Assembly: GCA_013791905.1 (NCBI GenBank)
Contig: VMSX01000010.1
Location: 208,374-272,373, forward strand
Origin: Rhodocyclaceae bacterium
Lineage (GTDB): Bacteria; Pseudomonadota; Gammaproteobacteria; Burkholderiales; Rhodocyclaceae
Direction: 5' to 3'
DNA length: 64,000 nt
The notes under the pieces: model-generated
What the model was told of the DNA's origin: nothing
The model's database searches: none
Seen by the model: only the letters and a program-made list of their open reading frames with translations
In this document: in pieces, positions 45,968 to 59,156 of the stretch
Layout of the letters: each line of letters opens with the position of its first letter
Numbering within the stretch: position 1 is the first letter of the stretch
Translations under genes and position numbers: made by a program

Positions 45968-46441
45968 TCAGTCACCCTTGGCAGCCCGGTGCGGGCAGTC
46001 TTTCTTGGTGCAGTCGGCGTACAGATGGAGTGCGTGCTCGACGACGGCGAAGCCGCGCGACTTGGCGACCTTGGCTTGGCGGCGTTCGATTTCCGGGTCG
46101 TTGAATTCCTCTACCCGGCCACATTGCAGACAGACCAAGTGATCGTGATGTTTGCCATCATTGAGCTCGAACACCGCCTTGCCCGATTCAAAATGGCGTC
46201 GCTCCAACAACCCGGCCTGCTCGAACTGGGTGAGCACGCGATAGACCGTGGCCAGGCCGATATCGGTCTCTTCGGCAAGCAACTGGCGATAAACATCTTC
46301 GGCAGTCAGATGGCGTGTGCTCGACTTGCGGAACAGGTCGAGGATGGCCATGCGCGGCACGGTGGCCTTGAGACCGATGCTCTTGAGTTCTTCAGGGTCG
46401 GACAGGGAGCTACGGCCCTGAAGGTCTGCGGTGTCTGACAT
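45968..46441 (-). CDS. fur: Ferric uptake regulator Fur
   Basis: Iron-responsive DNA-binding repressor. 157 residues from [10 protein letters not shown]. Winged-helix region [56 protein letters not shown], then metal sites [16 protein letters not shown] (CxxC) and the C-terminal [11 protein letters not shown] cysteine/histidine set. The start is chosen because upstream codons do not resemble Fur. Divergent from bamE, the usual betaproteobacterial arrangement. Confidence 0.97.
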   Translation of the reverse strand: MSDTADLQGRSSLSDPEELKSIGLKATVPRMAILDLFRKSSTRHLTAEDVYRQLLAEETDIGLATVYRVLTQFEQAGLLERRHFESGKAVFELNDGKHHDHLVCLQCGRVEEFNDPEIERRQAKVAKSRGFAVVEHALHLYADCTKKDCPHRAAKGD

Positions 46442-46552
46442 GTGGTGGGTGCGAAATGAGTTGATCAAGAGGGGGAAGCATAAAGCCGTATGATATAGTT
46501 TTCTGCCCGACTCATGCCTCTTCGCCCTCCCTTTTCCCTTCCCTCCCCTGCC

Positions 46553-47793
<1,241 letters not shown>

Positions 47794-47821
47794 ACGTCTG
47801 GGCCAACCGGCGATAATCAGC

Positions 47822-47827
47822 TACAAT
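47822..47827 (+). promoter_or_regulatory. Possible -10 element of carAB
   Basis: TACAAT in the context CAGCTACAATGGCGCG, 82 bp before the carA start. The -35 region is weak. It implies a leader of about 75 nt containing the hairpin at 47838-47868. Confidence 0.35.
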
Positions 47828-47837
47828 GGCGCGGTTT

Positions 47838-47868
47838 GCCTGACGCTTCTGTTCGCGGCGTCAGAGGC
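47838..47868 (+). promoter_or_regulatory. Stem-loop in the carA leader
   Basis: TGACGC pairs with GCGTCA, extended by GCC/GGC across a two-base bulge, with an 11-nt loop. It lies between the likely promoter and the carA ribosome site. It could act in attenuation or mRNA stability; no T tract follows. Confidence 0.4.
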
Positions 47869-47908
47869 ACCGAAATAACCGCCTCAGTTATCACCCAGGA
47901 GCTCGATT

Positions 47909-49058
47909 TTGCCAACCTTCCCGCCTGCCCTGCTTGCCCTCGCCGACGGAACGGTATTTCGCGGCAAAGGTATTGGTGCCACTGGCACCAGCGTCGGCGA
48001 GGTGGTGTTCAACACCGCCATGACCGGCTACCAGGAAATTCTCACCGATCCGTCCTATACCCGGCAGATCGTCACCCTCACCTACCCGCATATCGGCAAC
48101 ACCGGGGTCAATCGCGAAGACTGCGAAGCCGGTCGCATTTACGCCGCCGGCCTGGTGATCCGCGACCTGCCGCTGCTCGCCTCGAACTTCCGCTCCACCC
48201 AGAACCTCTCTGACTATCTGCGCGCCGAGAATGTTGTCGGCATTGCCGATATCGACACCCGCAAGCTTACGCGCATCCTGCGCGAGAAAGGTGCTCAGGC
48301 TGGCTGCCTGATTGGTGGCGCAGCGGGCGGCACGCTGGGCGACGCAGACGTTGCCCGCGCCATCAAGGCAGCCGGAGCCTTCCCCGGCCTCGCCGGCATG
48401 GACCTGGCCAAGGTAGTCAGTGTTGAAAAAGCATACGAGTGGACGGAGGGCGAATGGCAATTGGGCAAGGGTTACATGCCGCAACCGACTCCCCGCTTCC
48501 ATGTCGTCGCCTACGATTTCGGCGTCAAACGCAACATCCTGCGCATGCTGGCGGCGCGCGGCTGCCGGATTACCGTGGTACCGGCCCAGACGCCCGCCGC
48601 AGAGGTGCTGGCGCGCAAGCCCGATGGTGTGTTCCTGTCGAATGGCCCCGGCGACCCCGAGCCCTGCGATTACGCGATTGCCGCCATCCGTGACTTGCTG
48701 GACAAGAAACTGCCGACCTTCGGCATCTGCCTGGGCCATCAGCTCATGGGCCTGGCCGCCGGTGGCAAGACACTCAAGATGAAGTTCGGCCACCACGGCG
48801 CCAACCACCCGGTCAAGGATCTTGAATCCGGCCAGGTGATGATCACCAGCCAGAACCACGGCTTTGCGGTCGATCCCGGCACCTTGCCGGGCAACGTCAA
48901 GGTAACGCATGTGTCGCTGTTCGACGGCAGCCTGCAGGGCATGGCCTGGACCGACCGTCCGGCACTGTGCTTCCAGGGCCATCCTGAAGCGAGCCCCGGG
49001 CCACACGATGTCTCATATTTATTCGATCGCTTCATTGGCATGATGGAGAACAACAAGA

Positions 49059-49066
<8 letters not shown>
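47909..49066 (+). CDS. carA: Carbamoyl-phosphate synthase, small (glutaminase) subunit
   Basis: Provides ammonia from glutamine to CarB for arginine and pyrimidine synthesis. 385 residues with a TTG start, supported by AGGAG seven bases upstream. N-terminal domain [17 protein letters not shown] block reads [32 protein letters not shown]. The glutaminase domain has catalytic cysteine in [12 protein letters not shown] near residue 273 and [11 protein letters not shown] near 355. It overlaps carB by 8 bp. Confidence 0.98.
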
Positions 49067-52273
<3,207 letters not shown>

Positions 52274-52277
<4 letters not shown>

Positions 52278-52750
52278 GCAAGGTACCCATCACGCTGCAC
52301 GGCGCAGAACTGCTGCGCGAAGAATTGAAGCGCCTGAAATCCATCGAGCGTCCCTCGGTAATTGCCGCGATTGCCGAAGCACGCTCGCATGGCGACCTCT
52401 CTGAAAACGCCGAATACGATGCCGCGAAAGAGCGGCAAAGCTTCGTCGAAGGCCGCATCCAGGAAGTCGAGGGCAAACTGGGCAACGCCCAGATCATCGA
52501 TCCGCGCGCGCTCGATGCCGACGGCCGCGTGGTGTTTGGTGCCACCGTCGACCTGGAAGACATCGACGGCGAGCAGACCGTGACCTACCAGATCGTCGGC
52601 GACGACGAGGCCGATCTCAAGCTGGGCAAGATTTCGCTCAACTCACCCGTTGCGCGCTCCCTGATCGGTAAATTCTCCGGCGATGTCACCGAAGTGCACA
52701 CTCCCGGTGGCCGCCGCGAATACGAAATACTCGACGTACGTTACGAGTAG
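52274..52750 (+). CDS. greA: Transcription elongation factor GreA
   Basis: Rescues backtracked RNA polymerase by stimulating transcript cleavage. 158 residues: an N-terminal coiled coil with [20 protein letters not shown] carrying the acidic tip residues, then the C-terminal FKBP-like domain ([27 protein letters not shown] and [10 protein letters not shown]). Start overlaps the carB stop by 4 bp. Usual position after carB. Confidence 0.98.
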
Positions 52751-52756
52751 GCACCA

Positions 52757-53641
52757 ATGACTGAAAACAACAAACGCCTGCGCGTCGGCATCCCAAAGGG
52801 CAGCCTGCAGGAAACCACGCAGAACCTGTTCAACCGCGCCGGTTACAACCTGCGCATTTCCGGCCGCTCCTACTACCCGACCATCGACGATTCGGAAATC
52901 GAGTGCATCCTGATCCGCCCGCAGGAGATGGCCCGCTATGTCGGCCAGGGCGTGCTCGATTGCGCCATTACGGGGCTCGACTGGATCCTCGAAACCGGCG
53001 CCGATGTCGTGGAACTGGCCAACCTGAAGGCACCCTGGCCCAACTATGGCACCGTCCGCTGGGTCATGGCCTCCAAGGAAGGCTCGCCGTTCAGTACCGT
53101 GAAAGACCTGCAGGGCAAACGCATCGCCACCGAAGTCGTCGGTATGACGAAACGCTTTCTTGCCGAACATGGCGTCGACGCCAGCGTGGAATTTTCCTGG
53201 GGCGCCACCGAGGTCAAACCGCCGATTCTGGCTGATGCCATCGTCGATGTTACCGAGACCGGCTCATCGCTGCGTGCCAACAACCTGAAGATCATGCACG
53301 TCGTGCTGGAAAGCACACCGCGTTTCATCGCCAATCACGACGCCCTTGCCGACACCTGGAAAACCGCCAAGATCGACCGCCTGCTGATGATGCTGAAGGG
53401 CGCGATTGCCGCCGCCACGCGGGTGCTGCTGTCGATGAACGTGCCGCGCGATTGCACCGATGCCGTACTGAAGTTGTTGCCGGCACGCGCCACGCCCACC
53501 GTCTCCACGCTCTCCGACCCCGACTGGCTGGAACTCAGCATCGTCGTCGAAGAAAAGTTCGTACGTGAATTGATCCCCAGCCTCTACGAAGCAGGCGCAC
53601 GCGGCATCATCGAACTGCCGATCAACAAGATCGTGGAGTAG
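52757..53641 (+). CDS. hisG: ATP phosphoribosyltransferase, long form
   Basis: First enzyme of histidine synthesis. 294 residues: catalytic core starts RLRVGIPKGSLQETTQNLF, with DCAITGLDWILETGADV near 74 and DAIVDVTETGSSLRANNL near 160. Unlike the short HisG usual in betaproteobacteria, it has the C-terminal regulatory domain (about 220-294, ending AGARGIIELPINKIVE). It should therefore be feedback-inhibited without HisZ. It lies 6 bp after greA, away from other his genes. Confidence 0.95.
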   Translation: MTENNKRLRVGIPKGSLQETTQNLFNRAGYNLRISGRSYYPTIDDSEIECILIRPQEMARYVGQGVLDCAITGLDWILETGADVVELANLKAPWPNYGTVRWVMASKEGSPFSTVKDLQGKRIATEVVGMTKRFLAEHGVDASVEFSWGATEVKPPILADAIVDVTETGSSLRANNLKIMHVVLESTPRFIANHDALADTWKTAKIDRLLMMLKGAIAAATRVLLSMNVPRDCTDAVLKLLPARATPTVSTLSDPDWLELSIVVEEKFVRELIPSLYEAGARGIIELPINKIVE

Positions 53642-53654
53642 GGCCCGGCCTCTA

Positions 53655-53896
53655 GGCCCGCCCTCCCCCAACCCCTCCCTCGCGGGAGGGGTGACTGTTG
53701 ACTTGCTGCGCTCGTTTGTTACGGGGCGCCCCCGTTCATACTTCGGAGCGGATTGCGGCTGGCGCCGCGTGCCGCTTTGCCTTGGCAACCCTCTCCCTCA
53801 ATCCCTCTCCCGAAAGCGGGAGAGGGAAGCTATCAGCCTCCTCTCTCCCTCTGGGAGAGAGGTCGGGAGAGAGGGATTGGCCCGGCGGCAAAGCTA
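53655..53896 (+). repeat. Intergenic repeat R3 (between convergent hisG and alcohol dehydrogenase)
   Basis: The longest of three related intergenic repeats. Its first about 130 bp match repeat R2 in inverted orientation (C/G hairpin, TGACTGTTGACTTGC, GGAGCGGATTGCGGCTGGCG, GCCTTGG), and its end (CCCGGCGGCAAAGCT) matches too. Between these, about 95 bp of GAGAGGG/CCCTCTC hairpins (53788-53879) are extra, as if inserted. The 272-bp gap has no gene. Confidence 0.8.
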
Positions 53897-53913
53897 CATT
53901 CCTTGGACGAATA

Positions 53914-54930
53914 TCAGTCGAAATCCGCATCGAGCACGATGCGATAACGGGCTTTTCCGCTGCGCAGATGAACGATCGCTTCATTGATTTTGCTCATCGG
54001 GAAGTGTTCGACCTCGGGCGCGATGCCATGGCGGGCACAGAATTCCAGCATCTTCGCCATGTTGGCTGGCGAGCCGATTGCGGAACCCGAGATGGCTTTC
54101 TGCCCGCTGATCAGCGAGAACGCCTGGACCTCAACCGGGTCAAGCACGGCACCGACGAAATGCAGGCGGCCGCGCGGCGCCAGAGTGGCGGTGATGGCTT
54201 GCCAATCCAGCGGGACATTGACGGTCACGATGACCAGGTCGAGGCTGCCGGCCAGCGCGGCAATTTGTTTCGCATCGTTGCTGGCAACCACCCGATGGGC
54301 GCCCTGCGCCATGAGTTCCTTGCGCTTGGCCGGACTGGAGGTAAATGCAGTCACCTCGCAACCCCAGGCTTTCGCAAACTTGATCGCCAGGTGCCCCAGC
54401 CCACCGATGCCGACGACGCCGACGCGACTGGTCGGGGAAATTCCATATTCAATGAATGGGGTGAAGACGGTGATGCCGCCACAAAACAGCGGGCCCGCCA
54501 CTGCCGGAGCTATGCCATCCGGCAAGGGAATAGCCCACACCCACTGCGCCCGCACCCGCTCGGCGAACCCACCGGGGCGGCCGGAAATGGTCGCCCGCGA
54601 ATCACCGCAGAGCTGCTGATCGCCGCCCACACAGGGTGCGCAGTGCAGGCAACTGCTGCTGGTCCAGCCCACCCCGACGCGCTGGCCGAGGCGCAATCCC
54701 TTGATCTGGGCGCCCATCGCAACGATGCGGCCAATCGCCTCATGACCCGGCACCAATGGATACGCGGAGAACTTCCAGTCATTGTCGATCATCGACAGGT
54801 CGGAATGGCACAGCCCACAATGTTCGACCGCGATGTCGACTTCTTCATCATCGAGCGGGCCGGGAGTGTAGTCGTAGCGTTCCAGCTTCTGTCCGGCGGC
54901 CTGTGCCGCCCATGCGCGAATCTTGCTCAT
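53914..54930 (-). CDS. Zinc-dependent NADP alcohol dehydrogenase (YahK/CAD-like)
   Basis: 338-residue medium-chain dehydrogenase, most like the broad-range aldehyde reductases of the YahK/cinnamyl alcohol dehydrogenase group. Catalytic zinc ligands are in CGLCHSD near residue 37 and GHEAIG near 63. Structural zinc cysteines are in CLHCAPCVGGDQQLC near 95-109. The Rossmann turn is GVVGIGGLGHLAIKFAKAWG near 170. Physiological substrate unknown. Convergent with hisG across repeat R3. Confidence 0.93.
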   Translation of the reverse strand: MSKIRAWAAQAAGQKLERYDYTPGPLDDEEVDIAVEHCGLCHSDLSMIDNDWKFSAYPLVPGHEAIGRIVAMGAQIKGLRLGQRVGVGWTSSSCLHCAPCVGGDQQLCGDSRATISGRPGGFAERVRAQWVWAIPLPDGIAPAVAGPLFCGGITVFTPFIEYGISPTSRVGVVGIGGLGHLAIKFAKAWGCEVTAFTSSPAKRKELMAQGAHRVVASNDAKQIAALAGSLDLVIVTVNVPLDWQAITATLAPRGRLHFVGAVLDPVEVQAFSLISGQKAISGSAIGSPANMAKMLEFCARHGIAPEVEHFPMSKINEAIVHLRSGKARYRIVLDADFD

Positions 54931-54991
54931 TGCCGTATCCTTCCGCTTGAGTTCAATAGCTGATTATCACCCATCTACATTCGCCTCTGCC

Positions 54992-55402
54992 ATGACACCC
55001 CTGCCCTCTTCCGCCCGCTGGTTTCTCATCCTCGGCGCCCTCAATCTGGCCCTGAGCGTGGCTCTCGGTGCCGCCGGCATGCACGCGCTGAAAGCCCAGC
55101 TGGCCAGCAACGATCCGGCCGGCTGGTTCCAGGCGGCGCTCCATTACCATCAGATCCATGCCATTGGCTTGTTGGTCGTCGGCCTTGCCGTGGCACGGCT
55201 ACCAGCCTGCCGCTGGTTTGCCTGGTGCGGCTGGCTGCTGCTGGCGGGGATCGTGCTGTTCAGCGGCAACCTCTACCTGCGCAGCATCGCCGGCATCCAT
55301 TTATTCCATGCGGCAATCCCGTTCGGCGGTGGCGCCTTCATCCTGGCCTGGCTGCTCTTCGCCATCGGCGCCCTGATGCAACGCCCGCCATCATCGGCAT
55401 GA
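54992..55402 (+). CDS. DUF423 small membrane protein
   Basis: 136 residues with four hydrophobic segments. The family block GALNLALSVALGAAGMHALKAQL is followed by FQAALHYHQIHAIGLLVVG and later FSGNLYLRSIAGIHLFHAAIPFGGGAFILAWL. These match DUF423 (YgdD-like) inner-membrane proteins of unknown role. I chose the ATG that gives the family start; it overlaps the following gene by ATGA. Confidence 0.9.
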   Translation: MTPLPSSARWFLILGALNLALSVALGAAGMHALKAQLASNDPAGWFQAALHYHQIHAIGLLVVGLAVARLPACRWFAWCGWLLLAGIVLFSGNLYLRSIAGIHLFHAAIPFGGGAFILAWLLFAIGALMQRPPSSA

Positions 55403-56322
55403 CTGTCGCCCATATCCTCATGTTCCTTGCCCTCACCGGCATTTACGAGCCGTCCGCCATCCAGCAGTTGCCGGACGGACGGTTCCTGGTCGTCGAGGAC
55501 GAGAAAACGCAGCCGTTCAGCCTGGTGACGATCCGGGCGGATGGCACGGTGGCGAGCAGCCCGCTTGTGACGGCAACGCCGGACAACAACTCGGATTTCA
55601 AAAAACTGGACGATCTGGAAGGCCTTGCCATCGACACGGCGGGGTTCATCTACGCCATCACCTCCCATTCACGCAACAATGCAGGCGCAGTGAAGAAGTC
55701 GCGCGAGAAACTGGTCAGGTTTCGCATCGAGGGAGACCGCGCGGTGGCGCCTGTGGTGGTCACGGAACTGAAGGCCGCTTTGAGCGCAGCACATCCGGTA
55801 CTGGCCACCGCGGCAGCAGTCCGTGACGTCAAGGCAGACGGCGGGCTCAATATCGAGGCACTGGAGATGACACCCGACCGTCAGCGTCTGCTGATCGGCT
55901 TTCGCAGCCCCTTGCTCGATCGCCGCGCCATCATCGCGAGCATCGAGAATCCGGTTGCCGTCTTCGAAAAGGGTGAGGCACCCCGCATCGCGCCACGGCT
56001 GGTCATGCTCGACCTGGGTGGCCACGGCATTCGTGGCCTGTCCTACGTTCCTGCGCTGGCGGGTTATCTGGTGGTCAGCGGCCCGGTCGCCAAGGAGCAA
56101 GTGCAGTTCCAGCTCTGGTTCTGGAGCGGCCAAGCCACAGAGAGGCCGCGGCGCGTCAGCGTGCCCGGCCTGCCGGGTTTCGAACATGCCGAAGGCGTCA
56201 GCCCGGCCATCATCGACGGTCGCCAGCGCATCATCATCGTCAGCGATGACGGCAGCCGCAAAGACCAGCGCTTTGCCCGCTATCTGCTGCTCGATCCCGA
56301 ACAATTACAAATTGCTCCCTGA
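55399..56322 (+). CDS. DUF3616-like protein
   Basis: 307 residues beginning MTVAHILMFLALTGIYEPSAIQQLPDG at an ATG that overlaps the preceding stop. The body looks like a beta-propeller: repeated blades FLVVEDEKTQPFSLVTI, LDDLEGLAIDTAGFIYAITSHS and GGLNIEALEMTPDRQRLLIGFRSPL. This fits the DUF3616 family, of no known activity. A cleavable signal is not obvious, so location is uncertain. Confidence 0.75.
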   Translation: MTVAHILMFLALTGIYEPSAIQQLPDGRFLVVEDEKTQPFSLVTIRADGTVASSPLVTATPDNNSDFKKLDDLEGLAIDTAGFIYAITSHSRNNAGAVKKSREKLVRFRIEGDRAVAPVVVTELKAALSAAHPVLATAAAVRDVKADGGLNIEALEMTPDRQRLLIGFRSPLLDRRAIIASIENPVAVFEKGEAPRIAPRLVMLDLGGHGIRGLSYVPALAGYLVVSGPVAKEQVQFQLWFWSGQATERPRRVSVPGLPGFEHAEGVSPAIIDGRQRIIIVSDDGSRKDQRFARYLLLDPEQLQIAP

Positions 56323-56373
56323 CCAGCAGAAAACATTGCACCTACCAACCCGCCATTTTTATTGATAGCAACC

Positions 56374-56706
56374 ATGCCCATCTTCGAAATAATCAGCCTG
56401 CTTATCCTGTTTGCCCTCGCCTGGCTGTGGTTCGACAGCGTCAAGGTGCGCGACATCGCGGTCAAGGCCGCCCAGGCCGCCTGTTTGGCCGAAGATCTGC
56501 AACTCCTCGATGCGACGGTGTCCATTACGAGCCTGAAACCGGCACGCGATGAGAATGGCCAGATGGTGCTGCGGCGGGTCTATGCCTTCGAATACAGCGA
56601 CACGGGAAACAACCGACGGCCGGGGAGCATCGGCTTGCTCGGCCAGGAAGTGCTGTTCGTGAATGTCGGTTTGCGCCCGCCCTCCGAGGTGCCGACGCTC
56701 CATTAA
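56374..56706 (+). CDS. DUF3301 membrane protein
   Basis: 110 residues. One N-terminal membrane span (FEIISLLILFALAWLWFDSV) precedes a short soluble domain with AAQAACLAEDLQLLDATVSITSLKPARDENGQMVLRRVYAFEYSDTG, the DUF3301 pattern. Function unknown. A TTG four codons upstream is an alternative start. Convergent with the next gene. Confidence 0.85.
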   Translation: MPIFEIISLLILFALAWLWFDSVKVRDIAVKAAQAACLAEDLQLLDATVSITSLKPARDENGQMVLRRVYAFEYSDTGNNRRPGSIGLLGQEVLFVNVGLRPPSEVPTLH

Positions 56707-56735
56707 AGGGGCAGCGGCGCATTCCCGCTGGCGAC

Positions 56736-57434
56736 TCAGTGCAGTGTTTTCTGCCCGCCGCAGCATTGCTTGAATTTCTTGCCGCTGCCGCAGGGACAAG
56801 GGGCGTTGCGGCCGACCTTGGGTTCCTCGCGCCGGATGGTCGATTTCGCCTTCCGGGTCGGTAACCACCATTCCTGAATCGCCATGACGCAATCGCCGAG
56901 CGCTGCGGCGAACTCTTCATGCCGGTCGGCGAGCAACGGGTTATCGCGCAATTCGTCCCAGCCTGATTCGGTACCGTAGAGCAGGATGGGGTAGAGCATG
57001 TCGTCGCCTTCCTCGGTATCCATCATGGGGCGCCAACCGGGTTCATCGAGCCCCATACCCTTGACGAAGCCGATGCACCACTCGTCGATGATGGGGACAG
57101 TCTTGCCTTCGTGCTCTCTTTCATACAGCAGGGGCTCGAAGGTTTCCGGTTCCTCGCGCAGGTGAAACAAAATTTCATTGGCGTGGCGGAAGACATAGCC
57201 CATCATGCGTCCCGCCTGCTGCTGCGATTCCCAGACCATTTCACGTCCCCAGATGACCGGCATCCACTTGCTTGGCGGCAGGTTATTGGGCGCGATGGCA
57301 AGAGCGGTCAGGAAGCCGTCAAGCATGGAAATGTCCATCGCCTCCTCGCCTGTAGCGTCTGACATGAGGAACTGGTCAAGTTCCTCAAGTTCCTCATCGG
57401 AAAGCGGGCCGGGAGTCTCCTGAAAGGCGGTCAT
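56736..57434 (-). CDS. UPF0149/YecA family protein with SEC-C motif
   Basis: 232 residues. The N-terminal two-thirds match YecA/YgfB-type UPF0149 ([40 protein letters not shown] and [15 protein letters not shown]). The C-terminus carries a zinc-binding SEC-C motif, [18 protein letters not shown], as in SecA. In E. coli YecA is linked to the Sec system and ribosomes; role here unknown. Overlaps the TrmO-like gene by 4 bp. Confidence 0.93.
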   Translation of the reverse strand: MTAFQETPGPLSDEELEELDQFLMSDATGEEAMDISMLDGFLTALAIAPNNLPPSKWMPVIWGREMVWESQQQAGRMMGYVFRHANEILFHLREEPETFEPLLYEREHEGKTVPIIDEWCIGFVKGMGLDEPGWRPMMDTEEGDDMLYPILLYGTESGWDELRDNPLLADRHEEFAAALGDCVMAIQEWWLPTRKAKSTIRREEPKVGRNAPCPCGSGKKFKQCCGGQKTLH

Positions 57435-57925
57435 GGCTTGAGATCCAGCACCGGCGTATCGGCAAAGGCGTCGATGGCATCGATCTCGATGATGTTGTCG
57501 CGCACCGACAGCACATTGACATTGCTCACGGCAATCAGGTTGGGCCGGAACGGCGAGCGCGTGGCGAACACGCCGCGTATGGGTCGGTCCGGGTCGCCGC
57601 GCGGATGCACCTGCAGGATGGCGCGCTCCGCGGGGCTGTCGTTGCGGTCGAACCAGTAGAGCACCCAGAGCGACGACAGCTTATCAACGCCCAAGAGCGC
57701 CGGCTGGTAGCGCTTGTCGATCACGATGAAGGTCTTGCCGTCGGTCTTCCTGATCCAGCCGACCGGGCTCATCGTATAGGTTGGCACCTTACCCGCCGCC
57801 GCCGCCACCTCGGCCTCGGCCAGTGCCGGCGCACTCCAGCCGGGCCCGCCGGCCAAACCCGCCAGCATCAGCATGGATGCAAGGCCTAGCTGAAACTGTA
57901 ATTTGCCTTCACGGTGGAGTTTCAT
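57431..57925 (-). CDS. Exported TrmO (TsaA)-like domain protein
   Basis: 164 residues. The C-terminal 120 resemble the TrmO fold: SPVGWIRKT at the start, the family hallmark [12 protein letters not shown] near residue 118, and the closing [17 protein letters not shown]. TrmO normally methylates t6A37 of tRNA in the cytoplasm. Here residues 1-38 look like a Sec signal peptide ([13 protein letters not shown], then an APALAEA cleavage region). The protein would then be periplasmic, where tRNA is absent. Function therefore open. Confidence 0.75.
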   Translation of the reverse strand: MKLHREGKLQFQLGLASMLMLAGLAGGPGWSAPALAEAEVAAAAGKVPTYTMSPVGWIRKTDGKTFIVIDKRYQPALLGVDKLSSLWVLYWFDRNDSPAERAILQVHPRGDPDRPIRGVFATRSPFRPNLIAVSNVNVLSVRDNIIEIDAIDAFADTPVLDLKP

Positions 57926-57963
57926 GACGAGCCCTTCAACGGCACGCTACGCACAGCAGAAAA

Positions 57964-58350
57964 TCAATGGCGCGGGCCGATCAGTTCGATGGAATAGCCG
58001 TCGGGATCGGCAACAAAGGCGATGATCGTGGCCCCGGCATTCATCGGGCCCGCCTCGCGGATCACCTTGCCACCCAGACGCTTGATCTCGTCGCACGCGG
58101 CATAGACGTCATCGACCTCGATGGCCAGGTGGCCGAAACCCTTGCCCAGCTCATATTGATCAACGCCCCAGTTGTAAGTCAGCTCGATGACCGAGTTCTG
58201 GCTTTCTTCGCCATAGCCAACGAAGGCCAGGGTGAACTTGCCCTCCGGATAGTCCTTCCGGCGCAGCAGTTTCATGCCGAGGACTTCGGTGTAAAAGGCA
58301 ATCGAGCGATCCAGATTGCCGGTACGGATCATGGTGTGCAACAGGCGCAT
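57964..58350 (-). CDS. gloA: Lactoylglutathione lyase (glyoxalase I)
   Basis: Converts the methylglyoxal-glutathione adduct to S-lactoylglutathione. 128 residues. Metal ligands are in [14 protein letters not shown] (His5), VIELTYNWG (Glu, near 56), [11 protein letters not shown] (His near 74) and GYSIELIGP (Glu near 122), the full nickel-type set. Normal length for proteobacterial GloA. Confidence 0.97.
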   Translation of the reverse strand: MRLLHTMIRTGNLDRSIAFYTEVLGMKLLRRKDYPEGKFTLAFVGYGEESQNSVIELTYNWGVDQYELGKGFGHLAIEVDDVYAACDEIKRLGGKVIREAGPMNAGATIIAFVADPDGYSIELIGPRH

Positions 58351-58426
58351 GGTTCAGTGTTCCCTTGAGTTTGTTAAGCCGCTATTGTCGCCGCGGGATG
58401 CGCGGGTGTCCATCGCCGGGAGCCGG

Positions 58427-58648
58427 TCAATAGCCCGCCGATTTGTTGTCGGCTTCCTTCAGGCGCTGCTCTGCCTGGTTGCTCACCGCGTCAAGCTGGT
58501 TGACGATCTTTTCCTTGTCTTCCTGCCCCTGCTTGGCTTCCTGAGCCTTCAGCGTCGCCACGGTTGCAGCCGTGCCGGCCGTCTCGATGCCACAGCCCAT
58601 CAGGAAAACAATCAGCACGAATGCGGATATCTTTTTCATTGGCTTCAC
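58427..58648 (-). CDS. Small hypothetical lipoprotein
   Basis: 73 residues, not recognised. A lipoprotein signal (KKISAFVLIVFLMGC, cysteine near 19) is followed by an Ala/Thr-rich and then charged helical stretch (LKAQEAKQGQEDKEKIVNQLDAVSNQAEQRLKEAD), likely a coiled coil. Start could also be the ATG three codons in. It recalls Lpp- or OsmE-like envelope helices, but no family is assigned. Confidence 0.7.
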   Translation of the reverse strand: MKPMKKISAFVLIVFLMGCGIETAGTAATVATLKAQEAKQGQEDKEKIVNQLDAVSNQAEQRLKEADNKSAGY

Positions 58649-58694
58649 CTTTCAGATGTCCTGGAAATCAGGGATGTCGAGTTATCGATGCTGC

Positions 58695-59156
58695 TCATTT
58701 TCCGATCAACCTCAGGTCGGTGATGAAGGCCTGCGGATTTCCGGTTTCAATCTTGGCGAATGCGGGATGTAGCGGGTTCAACAGATAATTTATCTCGTCG
58801 GGGATAACCGCACTTGGCACAGCCAGAACCGCACTGCTGCAGCGTTTGGCCCAGTCGCTGCCGATCGCCTGGAGTTCCCCGCGCAGTGCGAAACTGCGCC
58901 AGTCGGCAGGCAGTTGCTCGGCGGTGACCCGCTCGATCTTCAGGTTCTTCGGCAACGTCGCCGCGATCATGACATAGCGGGCCCGGAGCGGCTCATCCTG
59001 CACCAGCATTTCCAGCACGGCGAGCGACTGGCTGCCAGCGGTATAGACCATCGACACGCCCTTGCGATTCCAGCGACCGCCGTAGAGGCGCGCGCCTTCG
59101 CCAGAGAAGGCGCTATCCGCGAAGCGGGCCGTCAGCAACCGCCAGACCACCGTCAT
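58695..59156 (-). CDS. RES-domain toxin
   Basis: Toxin of a RES/Xre pair; RES proteins deplete NAD+ by an ADP-ribosyltransferase-like fold. 153 residues. The family start is VWRLLTARFADSAFSGEGARLYGGRWNRKG, with the conserved R, G and W residues. YTAGSQSLAVLEMLV follows, then VPSAVIPDEINYLLNPLHPAF. All blocks are intact. It starts on the last base of the antitoxin stop codon, so the pair is coupled. Confidence 0.93.
   Translation of the reverse strand: MTVVWRLLTARFADSAFSGEGARLYGGRWNRKGVSMVYTAGSQSLAVLEMLVQDEPLRARYVMIAATLPKNLKIERVTAEQLPADWRSFALRGELQAIGSDWAKRCSSAVLAVPSAVIPDEINYLLNPLHPAFAKIETGNPQAFITDLRLIGK

Noticed and set aside
46442..46552. Fur box in the fur-bamE divergent region
   Set aside because: No GATAATGATAATCATTATC-like 19-mer with acceptable match is visible.
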